A stretch of 26,964 bases of DNA from the NCBI GenBank assembly GCA_009787485.1, contig WQWP01000013.1:1-26964 (forward strand). Direction: 5' to 3'. Source of the stretch: Lentimicrobiaceae bacterium. GTDB taxonomy: Bacteria > Bacteroidota > Bacteroidia > Bacteroidales > WCHB1-69. A model generated the notes under the pieces. The model saw only the letters and a program-made list of their open reading frames with translations. It was not told the DNA's origin and searched no databases. A program made the translations under genes and the position numbers. How positions within the stretch are numbered: position 1 is the stretch's first letter; every line of letters begins with the position of its first letter. Shown here piece by piece: positions 1 to 6,710 of the stretch.

Positions 1-1044
1 ATGCGAGTGTAAAGCCACAGAAAGACCGCCCAAATCGGTAAAAGCATAATCTATAAAAACAATATCTTTTATGCCGATGCCAATGCCGAAATTAATTTGG
101 CAAGAGAATTTGTTTTTGCCGTCGAAGTAAGGAAGTTGTTGAAAATTACCGATGCCGGCACGAAGCGCCACGATGGTTTTATACGCAAACTCCATTCCAA
201 AATGCGGGTCAATAGATAACACATTGCTTCTAATCAACGTGTTGCGTTTTCCATCAAAAGTGCAATCGAAATCTATGGCAAAAGTTCCGTTAAATCCTTT
301 ACCCAACTCCACGTATTTTCCCGCGCCGATGTTCAGTTTCGGAATCGTTAATTCTAAACTGTTTTCCGGAATTTCGTTTCCGGTGGCTTCAAAAATTTCA
401 ATCACTTTAGGCGTTAAATCGTAAGTCCATGCATTAAAAGTGGAAGTAACATCTTTTAACATTGCGCCCACCTGCCAGCCCTTATTATTATATTGTATGC
501 CGGCATCTAAGCCGAAGCCCCATGCACCGGCAAATTTGCCAATAGTTCTGCGAATAATTTTAGCATTGGCGCCCAAGGAAAGTCCTTTTGCCTTTTCAAA
601 ATTATAGGCATAACTCAACAAAAAAGCGTTGTCGGCTGCCGAAAAGTAAGAGATCTTATTATAATCAACATTTCCGTGGTTATCAATTAATTCGGTAGTA
701 TTCATAATATTATCTACCCCAAACCGGATCCACGAAAATGCTACTGCCTGTTTGTTATCTATTCTGTAACCGGCGCCAATGTAATCGTATTTTGCGATGC
801 CGGCAAAATATTCGGCATGCATTGCGGATAGTTGGTAGGGGCGTTCCATGCGCACCAATCCGGCAGGATTCCAATACGCTGAGGTAACATCGTTCGATAT
901 GGAGGCCATCGTGTTTGCCATTGCCAACCCGCGCGCACCCACGCCTAAAGAGAGAAACTCGTTGCTGTATTTTACAGTCTGCGCGTTGGTTAAAAGAAAG
1001 GAAAGACTAAGAAAAAAAATAAGTGAAAACTTTTTGTTACTCAT
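1..1044 (-). CDS. porV2: PorV2-like T9SS-associated outer-membrane beta-barrel protein (3' end cut by window edge)
   Basis: The frame is open from the ATG at 1044 to the window edge, giving 348 codons with no stop. The protein begins with a signal peptide ending in Asn-Ala-Gln (residues 20-22). It continues with the PorV/PorQ-family opening NEFLSLGVGARGLAMANTMA and a WNPAGL motif, then alternating barrel strands. The internal segment MHAEYFAGIAKYDYIGAGY is typical of the Bacteroidota PorV2 group. The last visible residues (DLGGLSVALHSH) resemble the final strands of the family, so probably only about ten residues are missing. Relatives of PorV shuttle T9SS cargo at the outer membrane; the exact role of PorV2 is not settled. 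It is transcribed divergently from the phosphoesterase at 1147. A T9SS cargo protein and a glutaminyl cyclase in the same window fit the assignment. Confidence 0.85.
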   Translation of the reverse strand, partial: MSNKKFSLIFFLSLSFLLTNAQTVKYSNEFLSLGVGARGLAMANTMASISNDVTSAYWNPAGLVRMERPYQLSAMHAEYFAGIAKYDYIGAGYRIDNKQAVAFSWIRFGVDNIMNTTELIDNHGNVDYNKISYFSAADNAFLLSYAYNFEKAKGLSLGANAKIIRRTIGKFAGAWGFGLDAGIQYNNKGWQVGAMLKDVTSTFNAWTYDLTPKVIEIFEATGNEIPENSLELTIPKLNIGAGKYVELGKGFNGTFAIDFDCTFDGKRNTLIRSNVLSIDPHFGMEFAYKTIVALRAGIGNFQQLPYFDGKNKFSCQINFGIGIGIKDIVFIDYAFTDLGGLSVALHSH

Positions 1045-1100
1045 AATGACAAAAAAGATATGGTAGATAAACGTTGTGCCGCATTTTTTATTTTTAAATG

Positions 1101-1132
1101 TTTGAAATAGGTGAATATTTCTGCTACTTTTG
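1101..1132 (+). promoter_or_regulatory. Bacteroidota-type promoter of the phosphoesterase gene
   Basis: TTTG at 1101-1104 and TACTTTTG at 1125-1132 match the Bacteroidota -33 (TTTG) and -7 (TAnnTTTG) boxes with a 20-nt gap. Transcription would start near 1137, about ten bases before the ATG at 1147. The position rules out the upstream GTG at 1111 as the start. Confidence 0.6.
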
Positions 1133-1146
1133 CCAAAATTTTTGAC

Positions 1147-1647
1147 ATGAAAATCGGCATCCTTTCTGACACCCACGGTTTTATACACCCTAAAATATTC
1201 GATTTTTTTGCCCAATGCGATGAAGTATGGCACGCCGGCGATATGGTTTCGACCGACATCCTGGATCAATTGTCAACCATAACCAAAGTAAGAGCCGTTT
1301 ACGGCAACTGCGATGGCTGGGATGTCATGGGCAAATACAAAGAAATTGAAGTCTTTAACTGTGAAGAACATACCGTTTTCCTGAAACACATCATCGGAAA
1401 TCCAAAACATTACAACCCCGATGTTTTACCGCTAATTAAAAAAGCATCCCCCACCATTGTCGTAGCCGGCCATTCACACATTCTACAAATCATAAACGAC
1501 GCCAAAAACGGCTGGCTTTTCATGAACCCGGGCGGCGGCGGAAGGTTTGGACACCACACGCACATTACCTTCATTCGTTTCGATATTAATGGAACTGATA
1601 TTAGCAATATGGAGGTTTATGATGAAATAAAGCTTGAAAACACCTAA
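1147..1647 (+). CDS. YfcE/MJ0936-type metallophosphoesterase
   Basis: The 166-residue product is a small calcineurin-like phosphoesterase of the YfcE type, about the usual length. The metal-binding motifs are in order: SDTHG (residues 7-11, Asp8 and His10), HAGD (29-32, Asp32), GNCD (53-56, Asn54 and Asp56), and GHSH (108-111). A glycine-rich NPGGGGR follows at 127-133. There is no signal peptide, so it is cytosolic. Family members hydrolyse phosphodiester substrates with two metal ions, but the natural substrate cannot be read from the sequence. ATG 1147 was chosen because it opens directly on the conserved MKIGILSDTHG strand and follows a good promoter; the in-frame GTG at 1111 lies inside that promoter. 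Confidence 0.9.
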   Translation: MKIGILSDTHGFIHPKIFDFFAQCDEVWHAGDMVSTDILDQLSTITKVRAVYGNCDGWDVMGKYKEIEVFNCEEHTVFLKHIIGNPKHYNPDVLPLIKKASPTIVVAGHSHILQIINDAKNGWLFMNPGGGGRFGHHTHITFIRFDINGTDISNMEVYDEIKLENT

Positions 1648-1664
1648 GAACCAAGTTCAAACAT

Positions 1665-1810
1665 ATTGCCGTCAGTTTTAACTGACGGAACAAGAAATAA
1701 GCAAAAGCAAATGGCTTTAGCCAAAATCATTTTTATTTTTTGCAATGATCTTGGGCTAAAGCCCATTTTATTTCATCTTCTATCGTCCGTTGGCTGAAGC
1801 CAACGGCAAT
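1665..1810. repeat. Composite palindromic (REP/BIME-like) element with terminal inverted repeats
   Basis: The element is bounded by ATTGCCGT (1665-1672) and its exact reverse complement ACGGCAAT (1803-1810). Inside are three stem-loops. The first has 9-bp arms CCGTCAGTT/AACTGACGG (1669-1688). The second is a near-perfect inverted repeat of about 20 bp (1711-1730 with 1745-1766) around GGCTTTAGCC and GGGCTAAAGCCC. The third has 8-bp arms CCGTTGGC/GCCAACGG (1787-1806). It fills the gap between two convergent genes, the usual place for REP-like sequences. None of the stems is followed by a T run, so terminators are unlikely. I recognise the type as common in Bacteroidota intergenic DNA; mobilisation by a RAYT transposase is inference. 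Confidence 0.75.
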
Positions 1811-1818
1811 CTGCGTGC

Positions 1819-2568
1819 TCAAAAATCATACCTCGCCTTCCTCCTCCCAAAAGCATAAGCCACATACCCAGCAAAATACACCGGTTTCGTCCTGTTAAAC
1901 GCCATTTGCTGAATAAACGGAAACACCATATCCATAGAAACCCCTACCTCAAGCACTTGCATCCTCAATGGATTATTGCTAAAATCGAAATTAAACCCTG
2001 CTTTCGCATAAAACCCGGGGCGCACCGCAATTTTATGAAACCTGTCAAAAAAACGAGCCGCACCGAAAATATCTATCAAGTAATGTATATCAGGATCATA
2101 GCGTTCAGCTTCCGTATATATCAGCCCGTCCTTTTCTTTAATAATCTCTAAATAAGTAGGTAATCCTAAACAAATGGACGCGCCGAATCCAAAAAAATAG
2201 CGAATTTGCACCCCGCCGTAGTAAGGTTTATGCGTGATAATACGCTGAAATCCATACCCGCCACGAAGAAAAAACAAATCGTATAACTTACCGAAAGCAA
2301 AAGTTCGTCCATCCGGATAAGTTCTACCTAATACCGCTTTGTGATGGATGCGATACAAAAATTCAACCTCCCATAGATGCTTGTCTCGAGCATTCGGCGT
2401 TTTCCCTTGTTGAAATCCCAAACTAAAACCTGAAGTGTTCAAACACAGCAAAATATTCCACTCTTTTATGGTAATCGTCTCCATCTCTGCCTCCCCTACT
2501 TCAATTTCCTGCGCATAAAAAGAGAGGCAGCACAAAAAGAAAGCTAAGAAAAAAAACAATTGCTTCAT
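1819..2568 (-). CDS. Secreted protein of unknown function, probable outer-membrane beta-barrel
   Basis: I do not recognise the family. The 249-residue product has a clear signal peptide (hydrophobic residues 4-18, cleavage after Ala19, Gln20 next). The mature part is rich in aromatic residues and has alternating hydrophobic/polar stretches such as GGVQIRYFFGFGASICLGLP, as expected for antiparallel barrel strands. It ends in Phe, as many outer-membrane barrels do (ARYDF). The ATG at 2568 is the only start that keeps the whole signal peptide, and an AT-rich 15-bp repeat array touches it upstream. It converges on the phosphoesterase across the palindromic element and diverges from menA. A structural envelope role is the most that can be suggested. 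Confidence 0.7.
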   Translation of the reverse strand: MKQLFFFLAFFLCCLSFYAQEIEVGEAEMETITIKEWNILLCLNTSGFSLGFQQGKTPNARDKHLWEVEFLYRIHHKAVLGRTYPDGRTFAFGKLYDLFFLRGGYGFQRIITHKPYYGGVQIRYFFGFGASICLGLPTYLEIIKEKDGLIYTEAERYDPDIHYLIDIFGAARFFDRFHKIAVRPGFYAKAGFNFDFSNNPLRMQVLEVGVSMDMVFPFIQQMAFNRTKPVYFAGYVAYAFGRRKARYDF

Positions 2569-2572
2569 AATA

Positions 2573-2636
2573 ATTTAAAGATTTAAGATTTAAAGATTTA
2601 AGATTTAAAGATTTAAGATTTAAAGATTTAAAAGAT
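2573..2636. repeat. AT-rich tandem repeat, 15-bp unit, about four copies
   Basis: The tract alternates ATTTAAAG and ATTTAAG, giving a 15-bp unit (ATTTAAAGATTTAAG) about four times, with one extra A in the last copy. It ends four bases before the ATG of the gene at 2568 (minus strand). The same repeat reaches the ATG of the FadL-like gene at 16788. Confidence 0.85.
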
Positions 2637-2654
2637 TGTCTCTTACATAGTTTA

Positions 2655-2688
2655 TTCTTTAAATTTTAAATTTTAAATCTTTAAATTC
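2655..2688. repeat. Degenerate inverted copy of the ATTTAAAG array
   Basis: The tract contains AAATCTTTAAATT (2674-2686), the exact reverse complement of AATTTAAAGATTT at 2572-2584. Together with the array at 2573-2636 it could fold into a long AT-rich hairpin between the divergent genes at 2568 and 2755. Confidence 0.6.
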
Positions 2689-2727
2689 CTTTAGGGTTGC
2701 GAAAATATGTTTTTTCTACAAAATTGT

Positions 2728-2735
2728 TATTTTTG
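2728..2735 (+). promoter_or_regulatory. Candidate -7 box of the menA operon
   Basis: TATTTTTG matches TAnnTTTG exactly, 20 bases before the ATG at 2755. No convincing -33 TTTG is present. The box lies downstream of the in-frame ATG at 2707 and so argues for the start at 2755. Confidence 0.4.
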
Positions 2736-2754
2736 CCGATATTTATACATCATA

Positions 2755-3654
2755 ATGCACAAATTTTACTACAGCATTAAAGCCCTGCGATTAATTTCAC
2801 TGCCACTTTCTTTATCGGGCATTATTATGGGAGGATTATTGGCAAACTCTTTCGGATATTTTTCATGGCTACTATTTGGATTGGCGTTAATTACGGCTGC
2901 GGCTCTGCACCTCACCTGCAATCTCGCCAATGACATAGGAGATTATCAATCCGGCAACGACTCTGTGGCAAGTGTGGGATATGAAACCATGCTGCTGTCG
3001 GGAAAGTTATCCGTGAAAGAGGTAAAAGTTATGGTAGGAATACTTACCGCTATCGCTGTAACGGCAGGTATTGCATTGGTTTACTTTGCTTTTGGAAATC
3101 TACTTTCATTACGCGCTTTGGTAATGCTTTCCATAGGCGCAGTTGCCGTTTGTGCAGCCATTCTTTACACGATTGGTAAAAAACCTTATGGATACAGAGC
3201 GTTTGGCGATTTGGCAGTATTTCTCTTCTTTGGCATCGCCGCGGTGGCAGGCACCTTTTTTCTACTTACCCAAACGCTACCGGCAGTTATATTTTTCCCT
3301 GCCGTCTCCATGGGATTTTTGGTAACCGGAGTGGTGAATATCAACAATATACGCGATATGGAAAATGATATAAAATACCGCAAAACCATTCCCATTCTCA
3401 TAGGGGAAAAGAGAGCCAAATTGTATCAAACGGCATTAGTTTTTCTGCCATTTTTACTTATGATGATATATGACATCATTATTGGTTATAAAAACAGCAT
3501 TTTTCTGCTCGGTCATTTATCTTTTCTTTTATTGATGTTGCCGGTTGCCATTTATCATATTTCATTGGTATATAAACATAAAGGATTAGAACTGAATAAA
3601 CCTTTAGGATATTTGATAGTAATGGTTGTGCTTTTCTCTTTAATTATATGGTAA
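2755..3654 (+). CDS. menA: 1,4-dihydroxy-2-naphthoate polyprenyltransferase (menaquinone biosynthesis)
   Basis: The 299-residue, strongly hydrophobic product belongs to the UbiA prenyltransferase superfamily and has the usual MenA length, with about eight or nine membrane segments. Both Asp-rich motifs are visible: NDIGDYQSGND at residues 59-69 and NNIRDMENDIKYRKT from residue 197. MenA joins a polyprenyl chain to 1,4-dihydroxy-2-naphthoate in the inner membrane, giving demethylmenaquinone. A longer frame reaches an ATG at 2707, but the extra 16 residues are not family-like and overlap the candidate -7 box, so 2755 is preferred. The MBOAT gene follows after 27 bases and is probably cotranscribed. 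No other menaquinone gene lies in the window. Confidence 0.92.
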   Translation: MHKFYYSIKALRLISLPLSLSGIIMGGLLANSFGYFSWLLFGLALITAAALHLTCNLANDIGDYQSGNDSVASVGYETMLLSGKLSVKEVKVMVGILTAIAVTAGIALVYFAFGNLLSLRALVMLSIGAVAVCAAILYTIGKKPYGYRAFGDLAVFLFFGIAAVAGTFFLLTQTLPAVIFFPAVSMGFLVTGVVNINNIRDMENDIKYRKTIPILIGEKRAKLYQTALVFLPFLLMMIYDIIIGYKNSIFLLGHLSFLLLMLPVAIYHISLVYKHKGLELNKPLGYLIVMVVLFSLIIW

Positions 3655-3681
3655 TATGTTGTCTGTTTTAATGAAATAAAA

Positions 3682-5400
3682 ATGTCTCTCGAAAACCTAA
3701 AACTCTTTTTCAGCAACTTATTATCGTTCGATGATCAATTTCCGCTATTATTCACGCAGTTTTATTTTTGGGCATTTTTTGCATTAGTTTTTGCAGGATT
3801 AACTTTATTGAAGAATAAAATCTTACTGCGCAACACATTTCTCATGTTTGCCAGTTTATTTTTTTATTTTAAAACCTCCGGATTGTTCGTTATCTTGCTT
3901 TTATTCACTACACTAAACTGTTTTTGGGTTGGCAAAAAAATAGATACAACCGAAAATATTCAACATCGAAAATGGTTCGTTTTTTTGGGCATTTTTGTCA
4001 ATTTATTGCTACTTGCCTATTTTAAATACGCTTATTTCTTCACTTCGGTATATAATTCCATGTTTAATACGAATGTTGAGATTGTGAACTATTTAGCGCT
4101 GTGGACCAACCAATGTACAGGCAGTTCGTATTTTGATGTCGGGAATATTTTATTGCCTGTGGGAATCTCTTTTTATACATTTCAAAGTATTAGTTATGTG
4201 ATTGATGTGTATAGGAGGCAGGTTGCACACGTGTCCAACTTTTTAAATTTCGGATTATTTGTAACCTTTTTTCCGGGTTTGGTGGCCGGCCCCATTATTC
4301 GTGCCAGCCAATTTGTGCCTCAATTATACAAAAAGTTTTTTTTGAGTAGAAAACAGTTTGGAATTGCTGTTTTTTGGATTTTAAACGGATTGATGAAGAA
4401 AATCATCCTCAGCGATTACATAGCGGTTAATTTTGTGGACAGGGTGATAGAAAATCCGCAATTATTTACCTCTTTTGAGAATTTCTTCGCCATTTTTTGC
4501 TATTCTTTGCAAGTTTATGCCGATTTTTCGGGCTACACCGACATTGCCATCGGCGTGGCTATGCTGATGGGCTTTTACATGCCCAAAAACTTCGATGCGC
4601 CTTATAAAGCTACCAACCCCGGCGATTTCTGGAAACGGTGGCACATCTCTTTGTCCACCTGGCTGAAAGATTATTTGTACATTCCGCTCGGCGGAAATCG
4701 CAAAGGGAAATTCCGCACTAATGTCAACTTGATGATTACCATGTTGCTGGGTGGTTTATGGCACGGCGCAAGCTGGAACTTTGTACTTTGGGGCGGATTA
4801 AACGGCGTGGGGATTCTCATTTTTAAAGGCTGGCGTTCCATCAATAATCGAAAACGTTTATTTGTAACACTATTCTTTTTCCTCCTTTCGCTACTTCTTT
4901 ACCTCTTATTCCCTGTTCCTGCTTTCAAAATTGCACTCATCTGGACAGGCATCATTTGTTTGGGCGCCTCGTTAACTTATTTATATATTGATGTGTTAAC
5001 AAAAAAGCCACTCCCAAAACTAAATCGGGTATGGTCTATATTCTTAACTTTTATCTTTATCACTTTTACCCGATTATTTTTCCGCACCGGCTCCAATTTA
5101 ACCCCGTCGGAACAAACTACTCACGCATGGAATACTGCAAAAGCTATGATCAACCAAATCGGAGGCTCGTGGAATTGGGCGCAAATTCCTGAAATTATGG
5201 CTACTTACAAATCCGTATTTCTTCTTTTTGCTTTAGGAATGACGATCCATTGGCTTCCGGGGCGTTGGAAAAGATGGTACAGAATCAATTTTACACTGCT
5301 TCCTCTTTGGGTAATCGGAGTGGCTGTGGTGGTTTCCGTTTTTATTGTGTATCAGTTTATTACTGCTGATTTGCAGCCGTTTATTTATTTTCAGTTTTAA
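3682..5400 (+). CDS. MBOAT-family membrane O-acyltransferase (AlgI-like)
   Basis: The 572-residue polytopic membrane protein has the signatures of AlgI-like MBOAT acyltransferases. These are the early GISFYTFQSISYVIDVYR segment, DFSGYTDIAIGVAMLMG, NPGDFWKRWHISLSTWLKDY with the semi-conserved His321, and GGLWHGASWNFVLWG with the catalytic His361. Such enzymes move an acyl group across the inner membrane onto an extracytoplasmic polymer. The substrate is not shown by the sequence; acetylation of a surface polysaccharide is the usual role of this branch. A secreted SGNH/AlgX-type partner often sits next to such genes but none is here. The gene follows menA closely and is followed by 243 bases without a gene. 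Confidence 0.9.
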   Translation: MSLENLKLFFSNLLSFDDQFPLLFTQFYFWAFFALVFAGLTLLKNKILLRNTFLMFASLFFYFKTSGLFVILLLFTTLNCFWVGKKIDTTENIQHRKWFVFLGIFVNLLLLAYFKYAYFFTSVYNSMFNTNVEIVNYLALWTNQCTGSSYFDVGNILLPVGISFYTFQSISYVIDVYRRQVAHVSNFLNFGLFVTFFPGLVAGPIIRASQFVPQLYKKFFLSRKQFGIAVFWILNGLMKKIILSDYIAVNFVDRVIENPQLFTSFENFFAIFCYSLQVYADFSGYTDIAIGVAMLMGFYMPKNFDAPYKATNPGDFWKRWHISLSTWLKDYLYIPLGGNRKGKFRTNVNLMITMLLGGLWHGASWNFVLWGGLNGVGILIFKGWRSINNRKRLFVTLFFFLLSLLLYLLFPVPAFKIALIWTGIICLGASLTYLYIDVLTKKPLPKLNRVWSIFLTFIFITFTRLFFRTGSNLTPSEQTTHAWNTAKAMINQIGGSWNWAQIPEIMATYKSVFLLFALGMTIHWLPGRWKRWYRINFTLLPLWVIGVAVVVSVFIVYQFITADLQPFIYFQF

Positions 5401-5643
5401 CGAAAAAAATGAGGTAATGAGTTTTTTGAAGTGCTATAGTTTTGGTTTTTAAGTGGCTCTCGTTAGAGAGCATGTCGCGCAAATATACAACCAAAAAAGA
5501 CGTTTGTCAAGAGGAAAGTGCAAAAAAATAGCATCTCAAAAAAAAATTAGCCAAAAAAAGCTATGATGGATTATTTCAGAAAATAGTGATATTTTTGCAC
5601 ATTCCTAAAAGTCAAAACAATTGATCTACAAAACAAAAAAACG
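5401..5643. other. Intergenic region before the glutaminyl cyclase gene
   Basis: This AT-rich stretch has no plausible gene. It holds a perfect 6-bp stem with a GTTA loop (5456-5471) lacking a T run, A-rich tracts around 5520-5560, and the candidate -7 box at 5590-5597. Confidence 0.6.
5590..5597 (+). promoter_or_regulatory. Candidate -7 box of the glutaminyl cyclase gene
   Basis: TATTTTTG matches TAnnTTTG, 46 bases before the ATG at 5644. A matching -33 box is not evident, so this rests on one element. Confidence 0.38.
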
Positions 5644-6654
5644 ATGAACATAAAACACAATATAATCACACTTCCTACTTTTATAACTTTTGCTGCTGCA
5701 TTCATCCTTTTTACCCTTTCCTGCAACGATTCCAAGAAAACCAAAAGCATAACAAAAGAGGCGCCAATCACCATTTCTGCTCCCAATTTTGACCCCGATT
5801 CGGCTTTTTATTTTGTGAAGGCGCAAACCGATTTTGGTCCCCGCGTGCCCAATACGGAGGCGCATAGAAGATGTGCTCAGTTTTTGCAAAATAAATTGGA
5901 GGAATATTGCGATAAGGTAATCGTACAGCCTTTTATTACCCATACTTTCGATGGCACGAAGATAAATGGTAAAAACATTATCGGCTCTTTTTTCCCTGAA
6001 AAACAAAAGCGGATTTTGTTGGCTGCGCATTGGGATTCGAGGCATGTTGCAGATAATGACCCCGATCCTGCCAATAGAGATAAACCGATTGACGGCGCCA
6101 ACGATGGCGCAAGCGGTGTTGGCGTTTTGTTGGAAATTGCACGTCAGTTGAAAGAGAAAAATCCCGAAGTAGGCGTGGATATTATTTTCTTTGATGCCGA
6201 AGATTGGGGACCACCACACGGGCAAAACGAAGACGGCGATTGGTGGTGTTTGGGAGCGCAACACTGGGCAAGAAACCCGCATGTTGCTAACTATAAAGCC
6301 CATTTTGGGATTTTGTTGGATATGGTGGGCGCACCAAATGCCAAATTTTTACAAGAAGGTCTTTCTAGGCGCTATGCTTCGCAAATTGTATCCAAAGTTT
6401 GGACAAAAGCCTATCAGTTAGGATATAAAGATTATTTCCTGAATTTTGCCGGAAACCCCATCACCGACGATCATTTATATGTAAATAAAATTGCTAAAAT
6501 TCCGATGATCAATATCATTCATCAGGATCATACCACAAGAACAGGGTTCGTGCCCACCTGGCACACACTGCAAGACAATATTGCCAACATTGATAAAACC
6601 ACGCTGTATGTGGTGGGAACTACCGTGTTGGCTGTGATTTACGATGAACAATGA
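5644..6654 (+). CDS. Glutaminyl-peptide cyclotransferase-like M28 zinc lipoprotein
   Basis: The 336-residue protein starts with a hydrophobic segment ending FTLSCND. Cys27 is a likely lipidation site, placing it in the periplasm anchored to a membrane. The fold is of M28 peptidase type. The residues expected of glutaminyl cyclases are present: Asp154 in GANDGASG, the Glu186-Asp187 pair in FFDAEDWG, Asp226 in LLDMVGA and His307 in TWHTLQD. By analogy with human QC and the P. gingivalis enzyme, Asp154, Asp187 and His307 would bind zinc and Glu186 would act as acid-base. The reaction converts N-terminal Gln to pyroglutamate. Several secreted proteins in this window are predicted to start with Gln after signal peptide removal, which supplies substrates. 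An aminopeptidase role is the alternative, but the single-zinc residue set favours cyclase. Confidence 0.85.
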   Translation: MNIKHNIITLPTFITFAAAFILFTLSCNDSKKTKSITKEAPITISAPNFDPDSAFYFVKAQTDFGPRVPNTEAHRRCAQFLQNKLEEYCDKVIVQPFITHTFDGTKINGKNIIGSFFPEKQKRILLAAHWDSRHVADNDPDPANRDKPIDGANDGASGVGVLLEIARQLKEKNPEVGVDIIFFDAEDWGPPHGQNEDGDWWCLGAQHWARNPHVANYKAHFGILLDMVGAPNAKFLQEGLSRRYASQIVSKVWTKAYQLGYKDYFLNFAGNPITDDHLYVNKIAKIPMINIIHQDHTTRTGFVPTWHTLQDNIANIDKTTLYVVGTTVLAVIYDEQ

Positions 6655-6710
6655 GCCGTTTAAAATAATCCTGCCTTCCGTAGCGTTATCTAAGACCGAA
6701 AATTCAGATA

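Noticed and set aside
1669..1688. Hairpin CCGTCAGTT/AACTGACGG as terminator of the phosphoesterase gene
   Set aside because: No T run follows, and the hairpin is part of a larger ordered palindromic element.
1906..2151. Plus-strand 81-codon frame opposite the gene at 1819-2568
   Set aside because: The minus-strand frame has a signal peptide and barrel-like composition; the plus-strand frame has no recognisable features.
2573..2636. ATTTAAAG array as a CRISPR-like array
   Set aside because: The 15-bp units are contiguous, AT-only in character and have no spacers; no cas gene is nearby.
2707..2754. Upstream ATG at 2707 as the start of menA
   Set aside because: The extra residues are not family-like and the candidate -7 box lies within them.
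5409..5421. 13-mer ATGAGGTAATGAG also present inverted at 17588-17600
   Set aside because: Several 13-base matches are expected by chance in a 27-kb AT-biased window, and one copy simply covers the end of the GH3-family gene.
5456..5471. Perfect stem GCTCTC/GAGAGC after the MBOAT gene as a terminator
   Set aside because: It is not followed by a T run and the stem is only six base pairs, so there is no basis to call an intrinsic terminator.
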